Positions 34,159 to 46,641 of a DNA stretch of 64,000 nt are shown one piece after another; positions within the stretch are counted from its first letter, which is position 1, and every line of letters begins with the position of its first letter. Made by a program: the position numbers and the translations under genes. Origin of the DNA: Temnothorax longispinosus (Eukaryota; Arthropoda; Insecta; Hymenoptera; Formicidae); contig NC_092369.1 of the NCBI RefSeq assembly GCF_030848805.1, positions 3,000,531 through 3,064,530 on the forward strand, read 5' to 3'. Below the pieces are notes generated by a model, which saw only the letters and a program-made list of their open reading frames with translations, was not told the DNA's origin and ran no database searches.

Positions 34159-34203
34159 TTTCTCTTGATCTTTTTATTGATTTCTTTGTATAGCCGAGGA
34201 TTT
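32361..34203 (-). mobile_element. 5'-truncated non-LTR retrotransposon inside PolB
   Basis: The insertion is flanked by an 11-bp direct repeat, TTCATCCCAGT, at 32350-32360 and 34204-34214. It reads on the minus strand, lacks the endonuclease (5' truncation) and ends in a short AAGAAGAAGAATAAG tail. These are marks of target-primed reverse transcription. Polymerase coding continues on both sides. Confidence 0.92.
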
Positions 34204-36308
34204 TTCATCCCAGTAATTTTCCACAATTTATCGGGCTACAACGCGCATTTTATTATCACGGAGATAGCTGCCGCGTTCGAAGGCTTGATCGATGTACTAC
34301 TGATAACAAAGAAAAAGTACATCTTATTCACGAAGTACGTGAAAAATACAGCCGAAAGATCAGATTCGCGAGGCGTCATAAAGTTAAAATTTATCCATTC
34401 GTACAAATTTTTTAGCACGAGTCTCACAAAATTGGCATCCTTCCTCGATAAGGATAAATTAAAAATTATACGGTCAAAATTTTCCGCGTTATCCGACCAC
34501 GATTTCGAATTATTGACGCGAAAAAGTGTCTTTCCATACGAATACGTAAATTGCGTCGAAAAGTTGGAGGACTCGTGTTTACCGCCGCGCGATTTATTTC
34601 ACAGTTCCTTGATCGGTGATACCGTATCCGCCGCGAACGTTTGGCAGCGATTCTCCGTTCGAACCTTAGGTGAATACAGCGATCTATACCTCAAAACTAA
34701 TGTCTTGCTGTTGGCCGACATTTTCAAAAATTTTCGCGACAATTGTGTTGTGAGTTATGGACTTGATCCCGCGTACTACTACACTTTACCGGGTTTTACG
34801 TGGGACGCCATATTGAAATATACTCGTGTCAATTTCGAACTGCTCACCGACATTGACATGGTCATGTTTATCGAACGCGGTATTCGCGGTGGCCTGAGTC
34901 AATGTTCAAACATATACGCGCTGGCCAACAACAAGTACATGCAGTCGTACGATCTATCGAAACCGTCATCGTACCTGATGTATTTCGATGTAAACAACCT
35001 GTACGGCTGGGCGATGTGTCAGCCACTGCCTTACGCAGATTATCGATGGGTCGAAGACGTGTCAAATTTCGACTTTAGCGCGATCGCTTCGGATTCGCCT
35101 ACGGGTTATATTCTCGAGGTCGATCTCGAGTATCCGCAGGATAAACACGACGCGCACACTGACCTATCGTTCTGTCCGACGCGCGATAAACTGCCCGGCA
35201 AACGGCAGAACAAACTTCTCGCCACGCTGTACGATAAGAAGCGTTATGTTATCCATTATTGCAATCTGCAGCAGTGCACGCGCCACGGCCTTCGCGTCAC
35301 AAAAATACATCGCGTATTGCAATTCGCTCAATCTGTGTGGCTCCGGGTTTACATCGAACTTAATACAAAATTTAGAACACTGGCCAAAAATAAGTTCGAG
35401 AACAATTTATATAAATTGATGAATAACGCGGTTTTCGGGAAAACGATGGAGAACGTACGCAACCACGTTAACGTAAAATTACTGATAAAGTGGGACGGAC
35501 AATACGGCGCGGAGGCAATGATCGCGTGACCAAATTTCCATAGCAGGACCGTGTTTTCGGAAAATCTGGTAGCCGTTGAACTGCGCAAACTCGAGGTGAA
35601 ATTCGACAAACAGATCTACGTCGGCTGTGCATCCTCGACATGTCTAAGGTGTGCCTATACGAGTTTCACCACGAGTACATGTCTTCCCTGTACCGCGACA
35701 TGTGTAGAATTATGTACACCGACACGGACAGTCTGATTTATCATATTGAGTGCGACGATGCGTACGAGAACATGAAACGTGATATAGCCAAGTTCGACAC
35801 GAGTGACTACGCAGTAGATAACGCGTATAGTATGCCTCTCATCAATAAAAAGGTGCCGGGCCTGATGAAGGACGAAAACAACGGTGCCATTATGACCGAA
35901 TTCGTTGGACTTAGGGCGAAAATGTACGCCTTGCAAGTCGATGGTAAGAAAGACACTAAAAAAGCGAAAGGTGTCAAAAGCAACGTCATCGCGCGTACCA
36001 TTACGTTCGACGACTACACGCGGTGTTTGAACGATAAGATCGAAATGACTCGATCTGCATAAGATCGAAATTGCACAAAGTGTACACTATTCGCGAGACT
36101 AAAATCGCTCTGAGTCCGTACGACGATAAGCGATATATCGTACCGGATTCGACCGATACGTTGCCGTGGGGACATTATCGCATACCTTTATATGATAAGG
36201 AACAGTAAAGATTCATGTATGCAATACATGTAATATAATTTATGTATGTAATATATACGTCTTTATTTCAGCTATACGCCAAGAAAGGACTTGGTTTACA
36301 ATTCTTAC

Positions 36309-36345
36309 TTAACCCTCGGAGAACACATAGGGTCAATTTGACTCT
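36309..36345 (+). mobile_element. piggyBac-like left end
   Basis: TTAA is followed by CCCTCGGAGAACACATAGGG and TCAATTTGACTC. The TTAA-CCC start and GGGTCA...TGAC internal motif match piggyBac-type termini. No matching right end was found downstream, so it is a fragment or chance. Confidence 0.4.
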
Positions 36346-36349
36346 GTTT

Positions 36350-37835
36350 TTTGCCAGAAAAATTTTTAGCCAAAAATATTAAAAATAAAAAAAATAAAAT
36401 TTTATTTGTAAATTACGTTTTTTTTTAAAGAACACTCATGGGTTAGTCTGACCTTGCAACCAACAACTGCGACCGAGCGGGCGCCAGCATCACCCAGACG
36501 TGGCCCGGTCATCGTGGAGCAGCAAGTTCTCGAGCGGCCATTGATTCCACCGAGAAAGGTATCCGGGAGTCAATCCGGAGACAAGGCGCGAGACGTAGCG
36601 GCATCACAACCCGGAGCAGTTGACATGAGGCAGCGAGTCAAGTCCCAAGAGGCACATCAGCATACCGACGCAAACACCTGTAAACAAAAAGAGAGACATT
36701 AAAATGTGTGAGCGAGAAAATGTGTATGTGACAATAAAAAGACTGCGTGACGAATCATGTTTAGAGATAAGAAAAAAGTTTTCCGTTGGAAACAATCGCG
36801 AATTGTTTATCGGTGCAATATTTGGAAATCGAGATGGAAAATCGCGGTAGTTCGCAATGATGAGATTTCGCGAGAAATAATTACAGGTAAAAGTGAAAGA
36901 GCTTCCCGAGAGGAGCAATGATTTAATTTCTCGTGGCAATAATCGGGAAAAAGTGTTTAATAAAATCGCGACAGAATCATTGATAGAATGACGACGCGAG
37001 CGAACGACGAAAAAGGTTCCGTTTACCCAGCGGGGTACACAAATGCGTGCGATTAACAAATACATTAGTGAAAAGTTAATATAATCAATGAGTTATTTAC
37101 TTATATTTCTAAATAAAAGGAATTCTGACAAGTTTATTTCAAAGAGTTTCGCGAAGAAAAGATTCGGCGAACCAGTTTCGTAATGCGTCATACGATTGAT
37201 TTTTTAAGGAGTGTACGAGGCATAACGGCCTGGCAAGATTAAAAGACGTATTTCATAATGTAATCGAATCATTTATTTTGCGTGATACGATACGCCTATC
37301 ATGTTAGGTTTAAGCCAATCGGGAGAAAAACCAACGGAAGTATGGTTAAAGTCCAGCAACGGCAATGAGATTAAAAATGCGGCATGGCTTTTAAGTTGTT
37401 TGCGAACGCGCCGATGTTTGCATAGGACGGGGCGCCGAAGCGTGGTCCAGCGGTGATCCAAGATCCGGCGGCATCCAGGAGGAACCTGCTACAGAAAGAG
37501 AAAGGGAGAATTAGCGAGGGAAAATCAAAAGGTCAGAGATCTGCACGTTCATTCATTAGAAATTCTTTCTCGGTATTCCGATTAAAACCGAGTGGCGACC
37601 GTGATTTAGACACAAGTTGAATAAATTCATAAGTGATTGATGGCTTTGATACATCCGTCCGGTCACAACCTTACACACACTTTGATTGTCTACCGTTTTA
37701 AATTGACGAGTGCGATCAGCTTGAAAAAATTTCCAGATGTACTTGGAACATTGTTAAATTAATTGATATAAATAAAAAGTGCCGTAGGAATTATTTACAT
37801 ATTTAAAAAAATTAAAAAAAAAATTTTTTTAAATA
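36350..37835. other. Unassigned stretch between PolB and retroelement remnants
   Basis: No gene is recognised. TGGCGACCGTGAT at 37593-37605 matches the style of insect Ty3/gypsy primer binding sites, so part of this stretch may be an old LTR fragment, but no LTR boundary or gag follows. One 82-codon frame at 36454 looks like composition. Confidence 0.4.
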
Positions 37836-39700
37836 ATTTCGCATTGCTCTTTTATTTTCGCCATTATCTCTTCAACATCTTTCTTTGCTCCTACATTATA
37901 TACTGTAAAAATATTTAGACCTTTTTCCTCTTTTACTATTCTCGTTCGCGCAATTCTTTCTGTAATCATTACACTTACATTTTTCTCCACTTTCGACCCC
38001 CAACTTTTCTAATACTTATTAGTAAACCTTTCTTCGCCCTACCCTTCCTCCTTTCCCTTACAATGTTAATGTTTTTCCAGTTGTGCGTTTCCGGCAGTCT
38101 ACCCTTAATTATATCCCATCCCTTATGTTTCTATCTAACCATGTTTCACATAACCCTATAAAATCGAAACTTACTATGTAATTCCAAAAATCTTTGTCCT
38201 GCCTCTCGATACCTGCTACATTCCAAAAAATTATCTTTTGCCTATTTTCTTTCTTCAACTGCTTCACTTTTCCGACCTCCATTCGTGTTGTTTGCCTATT
38301 GTCATCTTGAATGCCATAACTTACTGGTTCTCTTCTCCTAACTTGGCAACCATCTAGAAATTTTTCTTTTCTCTTAGTTTTCCTGCTTCCTCGCTCCACA
38401 CATACTGCTTTTCTCCTATATTCATCTTTTTATATCCTACTTTAACTATCTTCCCATCTTCTTTCTCTATTCTTGCATACTCCCTTATTTTTCTCTGCAC
38501 CTCTCTCTCCGTCTTCGTCATATCATGGTCAATATAGATTCTGCCTACATATTTGTTCTTTAATTTCTTCTTCTCTTTCATTATCTTTTCTTTGATTTCC
38601 CAGTCCTCCAATTCTATAATTACCACTTCTCTTCCTTCCATTCCCACGGTTTAAATACTCTTTACATTTTCTTTTACCTTAAATTCTTGCTCTATTTCCT
38701 AGCTACATCTTTTATACTTCTCGTCTTTGTGTTTATATTCAACCTTTTTATTACTATCTTGTTCCTTCTCTCTTTTTTCTCTTTTTCTTCTATTATTCTT
38801 TTCAATCTTCTAACTTCTTGTCCTATTTCGTCCTTTGCTTCCCCCTTCCCATCTCGCGACTCTATTTTTCTTTTATTTTGCTTTACTAATTCCGCTACTT
38901 TCTCCACTATTTCTTCTATATTTTCTCCTTTAGCAACTCCGGTTTCTCCTCTCCGTCCCTCCATCTCTTTTATTCTCTCTTCCATCTCCACTAGCTTCTT
39001 CTCCATTCTATCCACTTTCAGCTCCCAGTTTTCTTTTATTTCCTTTATCTCGTTCCTCAGTCCTACCATTTCTATTTTAAGTTCCCTCAGCATCCCCATC
39101 AATGTTCCTTCTTCATTCTTTATCTCCCTCTCCTCTCCTGTCTGCTTCAAACCTGGTAGTGTTCTATCCATCATATTATTTTTCTTAAATATTTTATCCG
39201 CCAGTCTCTCCCTCTCTTCTCGTTTCCTCTTGTTATGTTCCTCCTCCTTCTCCTTATCTCCACCTCGTACGTAATCCAGTATGCTCAACGAATCTGCTCT
39301 TTCCCTTCCTTTCAGTTAACTAGCGGTCTTCTTTTTGCCTGTGCTTTGTACTTTTTTCGACATGTAGACGGAGCTTAAGCACGCCCGCCTAGTACCGCCT
39401 ATCCTCGCCGCGCGCCGCCACGAGTCACCACCTGTCCTGCCGATTCGACTTCCTGTCTACCTCTGTAAATTAACCGTGCCTACCGCGTGTTGCTATCTTA
39501 TTTTACATTAACCTATTCTGACTCCCTATTTTAATTCTTGCTTATTCGCCTCTGTCGCTTTTCGCATCTTCCCCTCAATTACGCCGCTTTCACCCCTCTC
39601 AACTCGCCCTCTCCTGCCCCAGGCACCTTAACAAACTATCACCTACTCTAAATATTCGCTAGAATTATCGCACTCATACACTCTCTGACACTCACTCGTC
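37836..39700 (-). mobile_element. Non-LTR element remnant: ORF1 plus start of endonuclease
   Basis: On the minus strand a coiled-coil ORF1-like frame (39288-38692) is followed by 38647-38354 and 38399-38109 in shifted frames. The first has long K/E heptads (KEIKENWELKVDRMEKKLVE). The second has VGRIYIDHDMTKTEREVQRK, an RRM/ORF1-like block. The third opens an endonuclease (IIFWNVAGIERQD and FIGLCETWLD, apurinic endonuclease motifs). Homology continues weakly to about 37840 and stops; the reverse transcriptase is missing. The segment 39300-39700 is probably its 5' leader. Confidence 0.75.
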
Positions 39701-39740
39701 CACATCCGCTAACCAAGTCCATGTATGTAATATAATATAC

Positions 39741-39741
39741 G

Positions 39742-39770
<29 letters not shown>
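39741..39770. repeat. (ATGT)n microsatellite
   Basis: About seven tandem GTAT/ATGT units between two retroelement remnants. Confidence 0.9.
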
Positions 39771-39772
<2 letters not shown>

Positions 39773-39845
39773 TGTAACGTATGTATAATGGAAGGAATAT
39801 TAATCACGCATATTTTGTACTTTATATTTCAAATACTTTTTTATT

Positions 39846-41030
39846 ATTGTATTGTATTGTATTGTATTGGTTTATTGTCTATCCCCATAGGGTTTACAAG
39901 GCGTTTTTTTTACTGAGGAACGTACCTAAACCTCTACAAATAAAAAAACAAACCCTTTATCCTGGCCATTTGCGACCTTACATTTTTCTTTTACCCTCCC
40001 TCCCCGTTTCTCTCCTCACCCCCTCTTGTCTTCTCTGCTTCCTCAGAGTCTTCGTCGCTCTGCCTCGATCCTTCCTGTCTCGCCTCGCCCCCTTCGTCCT
40101 ACAGCCCCTTCCTCTTGTCCTCCTTCTCCTCGTCTGAAGTCATCAGGAGTTTCTCCTCCATCCCTCTCGTTAGTTCGTCCTCCTCCGCCCGCTCCGCGTT
40201 TCTGCTTTCCTCCATCCTTCTTTCTAATCTCTCCTCCCTCTCCCTTCTCTCTCTGTCTCTCGCCTCCACCGACCTGTCCTCGTCTTCTCCCAATTTGACT
40301 CCTTACCTCCCCATTTCTCCTTCTCAACCCTTATAATCACGTTCCTCCTTAATTCCTCCCCTCCTTTCTCCTTTCCATCCTACCTCCCTCTTACTCTCTT
40401 TTCTTCCTATGGCCCTCGTCCTCGTCCGTATCCATACCCTCGTCTCCCACCGCTTTATCCTCGTCCATCTTCACCCTTCCCACTCCCCTCCCTTCTCCTT
40501 GCCTCCAAGTCCAGCTCACGCACGCTCGTCACCTCCTCTCCTTCCTCGTTCCACTTCTCCGTCGCCCCTTCTCTCCTTCTCCTTCCATCACCTATCTATC
40601 TGTCCGGCCCCTTCAATCGTTCGATCCATCGATCTGTCGAGACGACTCCCTGCTCCGTTCCGCACCTGCCGCGCCACCATCGACAAACACTCTGTCTCGA
40701 CAGGTCGATCGATCGCCCGATCGATACTCGCTGCTACCAACTCGCTCAGCTCCCTCGTCGTATAACCTGGGCTGCTACCTCCGTTCCTTCAATCCCGCCC
40801 TTCTCCCTAACCTCACTTTCCACGTGCCTCTTCACCAACGTTTCCCGTCTCCTCCAGACCACCTTCCGCTTCACCTCCATTCTCCCGTCTTCCTTTCACA
40901 CTCCCCTATCTACCCCCTTCAATCAACACCTTCCTCACCTCTCAATCTCTCCCTTCATCTCCTTTCACTTTCCTACCACTTATCCACCTGTTCCCCCGCC
41001 GAGGGCTACGGAGGAACCCCCCAAATACTT
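39846..41030 (-). mobile_element. 3' end of a second non-LTR element with CAATA tail
   Basis: Read on the minus strand, the segment ends in CAATACAATACAATACAATA, the short-unit tail typical of several non-LTR clades. The body (40030-41000) is strongly strand-biased (C/T on plus, G/A on minus) and encodes only charged RERREREERLERRMEE-type low complexity. No reverse transcriptase is present. The right limit near 41030 is where composition changes. Confidence 0.5.
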
Positions 41031-41133
41031 TTTTTTATTATATATTTCTATATATTGGATATTTTGTATTTAATATTTCAAACACTTTACATGTATATTT
41101 TTTATGTTAAGAATAAAATACAGTATGCACGAA

Positions 41134-42070
41134 TTAAATAACATTGTCCTTGTGTATCCAAGAGTTGTGCGATCCATCGAATCCCAGCCATTTCACGTAA
41201 ACCTCGTCGCCCCACCTGCGCAGTACTTTCTCCACGAGATACACGTCCGGATAAGTCGCGCGATGCAACTCGTGCTCGTAGAACGCTCCAACGACGGATT
41301 TTCCACGATAGTCCTCGAGTAAATAGGTTACGGGATTGGTATGCTACACTTTAACGATCTTAAATACTTCGGTGGTCCAATTCGGCGTGTAACCCTTCTC
41401 GAAAATTGTCTTGTATTTGCTGACTCGTATCGAGTCGCCCGCTTTGAACTTTGCCGGGCCTGCGATCTTTATCGCGCTGTACACCGTAGCCAAGAGTCTT
41501 TCGGCGATCGCGGGGGTAACGTCGACGGGTCGCATGCCGATCGTTCGATATTTGCGCGCGTTGTAATCCGACACGAGTCGCGATAACGCGTCGACCCACT
41601 TGTAATTTCCGTTGAGCGTAAACATTTTCCACATATCATTCTTTAACGTGCGATTGAATCGCTCGACGACCGATGACTTCATCACCGAATACGTGGAATA
41701 ATGATTGATGCCGTGTTTTTCCACGAGACGTTGCACGTCGGTATTGTAAAATTCCTTCGCCATATCGGTTTGTAGGTTACCAGGGCACCTCCCGCTATCT
41801 TAAATTATCTCAGCGATAGCGTCGGCTGTCTCGCTGCCGCCTTTACCCTTGAGCGGCACGGCCCACGCGTGCTTGTTCAGCACATCGATGACGGTGAGTA
41901 TGTAGTGGTAGCCTCCGTTAAAACGCGAGTACGGGCGCATCTCGACGATATCAGCCCACCACAAGTCGTCGTACCCTCGCACTATGACGTGTCTGCGAGG
42001 AAAATTTCTTCCGCCGGTGCGTGCAATTCGTCCACCAACCGTCGCTTTTCGATATTTTTATCTACATCGG
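41134..42070 (-). pseudogene. Polinton integrase (rve) with chromodomain-like tail
   Basis: Minus-strand frames show a retroviral-type DDE integrase. First D is in WWADIVEMRP, second D in QTDMAKEFYN, and E in SSVVERFNRTLK. A C-terminal segment (EKVLRRWGDEVYVKWLGFDG) resembles the chromodomain found at the end of Polinton integrases. A stop near 41800 and a frame change near 42000 and 41340 break the gene. It would insert the element's DNA. Its opposite orientation to the polymerase is common in Polintons. Confidence 0.85.
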
Positions 42071-42114
42071 ATTTTAACGGTCTTATGTTTCGTTGTCGCC
42101 GTTTCTGTTTCTAA

Positions 42115-42330
42115 TGCATCGTTCGTAGCAGTTTCTGAACAGTTCATAACCGCTTCTGAACAGTTCGTAACCGCTTCTGAGCCGTTCTTGAACCGTTCGA
42201 CAACCGTCCGACAACCGTTCTTGAACCGTTTGTTGTCGTTCGTCGTCGTCAATTAACCGTTTCTTGTCACTGTTCGTCGTTTGATAGTCGTTTCTGAGCC
42301 GTTTCTTAACCGTTCGTTAGCCGTTTCTAA
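42115..42330. repeat. 21-bp-period imperfect repeat in a Polinton gene
   Basis: GAACAGTTCATAACCGCTTCT is followed directly by GAACAGTTCGTAACCGCTTCT, then several decayed GAACCGTTC/CAACCGTT units. On the minus strand it translates as repeated NGSEAVTNCSEAV-like units at the end of the preceding gene. Confidence 0.7.
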
Positions 42331-42552
42331 TTGTAACCCTCGCACGTCCTTCTCAAACGCGGTAAGCTTCTCGCCTGACTCTTTCCGTTGATCTCTGAAA
42401 CTTTTAACACACTGATCCACGTATAGTTTGTTAATCGCGTCACCGTCAGTCTCAGGTTGCGCTACGCGACGAATCTTGCGCGACCTTGCGTCAAAGTCCG
42501 TGACGGTGCGACACAGAGCGTTGTCGGGCACGAAATTTCTCACTAATCCGCT

Positions 42553-43039
42553 TGTTGTGCCGTACCTTGGGTCGCAGGGTCGGCACTGAGTTCTTTTGGA
42601 TCCGCCGGGAGGAAGGAGAAACACTTAGTCAGTTTATTAATTGAACAATGTTTAATAAAGTTATTCTTTGGAATGATACAGATATCTTCTTACTTCACTG
42701 CCATGACTTGCGGGCGTTCACAATATAATGGATTACGTTCGGTCGTGCGCGTTATCGCCTTTCGTTCTAGACTGCCCGCCGCTTCTCGGAAGGGCGGGCT
42801 TTTATCACTTGCGCCTTAACTTCCGCGATGCTGACTTAGCTGTCAGCGCTTTTACTTCCGGGCCTTGGTCAATCGCCTGGCGATCGGATGATGCCCGGAA
42901 TGCATTTGGCAATAGCCGGAACTCGCGCTGGCAATCGTGTGATGCCCGGAATGCCACCTAAGATGTATTTGGCAATAATCGGACTTGCGCTGGCAGCTCT
43001 GTGTCGCAACTAGGTCAACTCGACTTCCGTCTCACAACA
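42553..43039 (-). repeat. Ty3 element 3' LTR
   Basis: In element orientation it begins TGTTGTGAGACGGAAG and ends GGCACAACA, and is preceded by a polypurine tract. By eye it is highly similar to 49165-49644, differing by a few substitutions and short indels, so the insertion is fairly young. Confidence 0.9.
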
Positions 43040-43420
43040 TCCCTTCCCCCGTGGAAAAAGAAAAACCGAGGTATGAGGTTTTTGTTACATTTTATTTATA
43101 CATGATAATTTTTCTTTCTCCATGGGGTTACATTATTTGCTATTTTATTTTTCTAGTTGCTTGCGGAAGTCGCGTCGCGTGTTTTCCTTTGTTTTTTTTT
43201 TTTACGCATGTGATAGCGATTCCTCTTCTTATTACGATTACAATCCAGAACGTCACATTCGAGAGAATGTGACGTCGCTCGCAATTATCGTTTTGTGCTC
43301 GGATATAAATTTGCACCTCGCAGGGTGCGTGCGCTGTTATAAAATATACGGGGTATTTTGTGTCGCATATATATATACGAATGTTCTGTCGGCATGTGTG
43401 CATATGTCTAAATCGCTTTC

Positions 43421-46400
43421 CTACTGCTCATTGTTTGCATCGGCTTTTAGCCGATTTGCATGCACGCGTATCGTCTTGCGCTTTATTTTGATTGTATAGT
43501 TTACGTCACTGTGTTTTTCCACAATCACGTATGGCCCTATCCATTGTGAGTCGAGCTTTTTTGATCGTCCGCGTCGTACTGTTTCGTCGTGTAACAGTAC
43601 CTTGTCACCTACTTTAAATGTTTCCTTATTACATTTTTTTATCGAATTGCAATTTCGCTTTCACTTTTTCATCTTTAGTGTGTTCTCTCGCGACTTGGCT
43701 CGTTGCGCGAATTCGTTCTCGCAATTCTTGCGCGTAATCCTCGTATGAATACGTCAATTTTGGAGGCTTAGATAGTGCTGTCGGTAGGTTCGCTCGATGT
43801 CCGTAGACAAGTTCAAACGGCATAAACCCTGTCGTAGTATGAGGTGTTGTGTTGTAGTAAACATCGCGTAGGGTATCCATTCATCCCAATCGGTCTGATC
43901 TTCATTTATGTAGTCCCTCAAGTATTCTGCTAGAGTGAGATGTGACCTTTCCAACGCTCCGTTACTCTTGGGGTGGTATGCTGTCGTCTGGATTTTTTCT
44001 ATCTTTAATAGCTTGCACATATTCTTAAATATCTCACCCATGAAATTTGTTCCTTGGTCCGTGAGAATTTTCTCCGGTATCCCGTGTTCCAAAACTTCTT
44101 TCGTGACGAAAGCTTTTGCGACTGTATTTGCCTCCTGGTTTTCTACAGGTATCGCTTTACTGAATTTCGTTAGGTTATCTTAAAATGTGAGGAGGTACTT
44201 GTTTCCGTTATTCGTAACCGTTAACGGTCCTACTATATCGAGCGCGCATTTCTCGAATGGTCGCTCGGGTGTGTATGTAATGATCAATGGCATTTTCGTT
44301 TTTCGGCTCAATTTATTTTTCTGGCAGTACTCGCACTTGCTTATATAATCTTCTACATCCATCGTTATTCCGCGCCAATTGTGTTGTAATCGGATGCGGT
44401 TTAGTGTTCGCGTGACTCCCTGGTGCCCTCCTGTAGACGAGTCATGATATTCGAATAGTATCTGCTGCTTTTCCTTTTCGGTATGCTCCTTCGGAGTGTT
44501 CTCGTTTTGCTGTGTCATATGCACGGCCGATGCCTCCGTTATCGGGTTTCGGCTCAACGCGTCGGCGTTCAGATTACTTTTTCCGGCTTTGTGTACGATC
44601 TCGTAGTCGTACTCTTCTAATTTGAGCCTCCATCTGATTAGCCTTGAGCCGGGGTCAGTCACGTTGAATAGCCATATCAACGGATTGTGATCTGTTATTA
44701 TTTTAAATCTGACACCATATAAATAGGGACGGAAATGTTTAACCGCCCACACGATGGCTAATAGCTCTTTCTGTATTGTATTGTAATTCTGTTCCGCCTT
44801 GCATAATACTCGGCTGGCGTATGCGATCGGTCGATCTTGGCCTACTGTCCCCTGTGAAAGCACGGCTCCGATGGCGTAATCTGACGCGTCGGTGGTTACC
44901 AAGAATTCCTTGTCGAACTCAGGGTAATTCAATACCGGTGCCATTGTCAATTTTTCTTTTAGTACGTCGAAAGCGTTTTGCTGCTCGATTGACCAATTAA
45001 ACTTTTATCCTTTCTTTGTAAGCTTGGTCAAGGGCTTGGCTATTTTTGAAAAATTTTTATTAAATTTTCGATAATATTCGGCTAGACCATTGTCCCCATT
45101 GTCAATTTTTTTTTTAGTACGTCGAAAGCGTTTTGCTGCTCGATTGACCAATTAAACTTTTCTCCTTTCTTTGTAAGCTTTGTCAAGGGCTTGGCTATTT
45201 TTGAAAAATTTTCAATGAATTTTCGATAATATTCGGCTAGACCGATAAAAGATTGTATGTCTTTCCCTCTTCTCGGGATCGAAAATTCTTTTACCGCTTG
45301 TAATTTAGACGGGTCCGGCGATATTCCGTTCTCGGAAATTACATGCCCTAGGTAAATGACCTCCTTTCGTAAGAACGCGCATTTGGCTGCAGGTTTAAGT
45401 TTGCGGAGTCTGATTAATACCGCGATTAGGTGTGTGAGGTGCTCCTTTAGAGATGCTCCGTAAATCACGATGTCGTCGAAATATACGAAACATTTCAAGC
45501 CTAGTAGTCCGGCTAGTACTGCGTACATTAGCCGTTGAAATGCTACTGGCGCGTTTTTCAATCCGAACGGCATTCGGTTAAACTCGAAATGTCCGTCCGG
45601 GGTGGAGAATGCCGTTTTACTCTTATGGCCCTCATGCATCGGGATTTGATGATATCCCGATGCTAGGTCTAGCACCGTAAAGTACTTCGCGTTGCCTAGT
45701 TGGTCGAGTATGTCGGTGATATTCGACATGAGGAAGGAATCTCCCATGGTTAGATTGTTTACTTTTCGAAAATCTATCACGACTCAAAATCTTATTTTGC
45801 CAGACGCGTCAGGTTTTTTGGCAACGACTATTATAGGCGCGTTCCATTGGCTTGCGCTGGGGCGGATTATTTCGTCGTCTAGCATTTTTTGTATCTGTTT
45901 TTTCACTTCGGCTTTATGCTTCTCCGGCAGCCGATATGGTTTTACGTTTACCGGTGCGCTATCGGGTCGCGTATTTATTTCGTGCTCTATAGCTGTAGTC
46001 GCGCTCAGCTTGTCTTCGTCTAAATAGAATACGTCGCAAAATTCATCGTAGATTTGTTCTACTTCTTTTCGCTCTTCGTCGTTTAAGTTTTCGAGCTGTA
46101 ATTGTTCGCGTAGTTTCTCGCGTCGCTCGGTAATGGACTCGCGTTTCTCGGTCGCGTGTAATGTGAGAACGTCGGCGGGGTCGTTAGCCGGCATGTCCTC
46201 TAACGTTACGTGAGGTGTGAGTATTTCGACCGGCTTGTCCGTCACGTTCAAAATGCTGACCGGGCATTTAAATTCGACTGGCTTTACGAGGCAATGCCCG
46301 ATAAAAACTCTGGGAGCAGGTTCGCCGGTTTTTACGATGCCTACTCGGTTATGATCGGTGACGGCTTCGACGATGGTTTTGCTGCGGGGCGGTAGAGGTA

Positions 46401-46581
46401 TCTTTCGATATGGTCGAAGTTTGAAAGTGGCTTTACCGATTTTCAACTGCTTCGATGTATTCGAAATGTCGGCCTTGTGTTTAGTTAGGAAATCGTTTCC
46501 TAATATTCCCTCATATTCGATAGGGAAGTCGTCCTTCACCACGTACATTGTGTGGCGTATTTTCTTATTTCCGAGATCCAC
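43421..46581 (-). pseudogene. pol: Ty3 pol: RT, RNase H, integrase
   Basis: In coding order: linker and N-terminal RT (46581-45784, with KPYRLPEKHKAEVKKQI), stop, RT core (45780-45082, with the catalytic box VYFDDIVIYG), RNase H (44950 onward, with TDASDYAIGAVLSQ and TDHNPLIWL), zinc-binding HHCC and the first integrase D (ALDIVGPL), then integrase D and E (LTDQGTNFMG, SNGALERSH) in 44092-43754, and a C-terminal domain ending near 43421. Order PR-RT-RH-IN defines Ty3/gypsy. A 155-bp tandem duplication at 44944-45242, stops at about 45782, 45082 and 44180 and a shift near 43880 inactivate it. Confidence 0.88.
44944..45242. repeat. 155-bp tandem duplication inside Ty3 pol
   Basis: TTGTCAATTTTTCTTTTAGT at 44944 recurs at 45099, and the two copies stay almost identical to the end (TATTCGGCTAGACC). 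The duplication lies at the RT/RNase H connection and creates the early stop of the RT frame. Confidence 0.88.
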
Positions 46582-46641
46582 TGTCGCTTTTATTTTCCCT
46601 AACGTGTGGATTTGGTGTCCAGTTACGCCGATTAACGCTAA

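Larger units (their letters stand above)
30849..36208 (+). pseudogene. Protein-primed type B DNA polymerase of a Polinton
   Basis: Segments in order: an N-terminal region (30849-31445, then 31453-31701 after a frame change), a spliced intron, exonuclease and accessory region (31785-32360), a retroelement insertion (32361-34203), and the palm/thumb region (34204-35529, then 35551-36062 and to 36208 in shifted frames). Visible motifs are exonuclease I YADLE, an HNH-like CHICKKPF...RDHCHLTG block, motif A YFDVNNLYGWAM, motif B KLMNNAVFGKTMEN and motif C YTDTDSL. This set is DNA_pol_B_2, the polymerase of Polintons, adintoviruses and bidnaviruses, which replicates linear DNA from a terminal protein. 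Breaks include a stop at 35527-35529, a shift near 35625 and one near 36060. The gene is non-functional as assembled. Confidence 0.9.

Noticed and set aside
38687..39274. A 195-codon plus-strand frame rich in F, L and S
   Set aside because: It is the antisense of the coiled-coil ORF1 of a non-LTR remnant; K/E codons on the other strand give F/L/S here.
40026..41141. Proline/serine-rich plus-strand frames
   Set aside because: They come from C/T strand-biased low-complexity sequence of a non-LTR remnant; no domain is visible.
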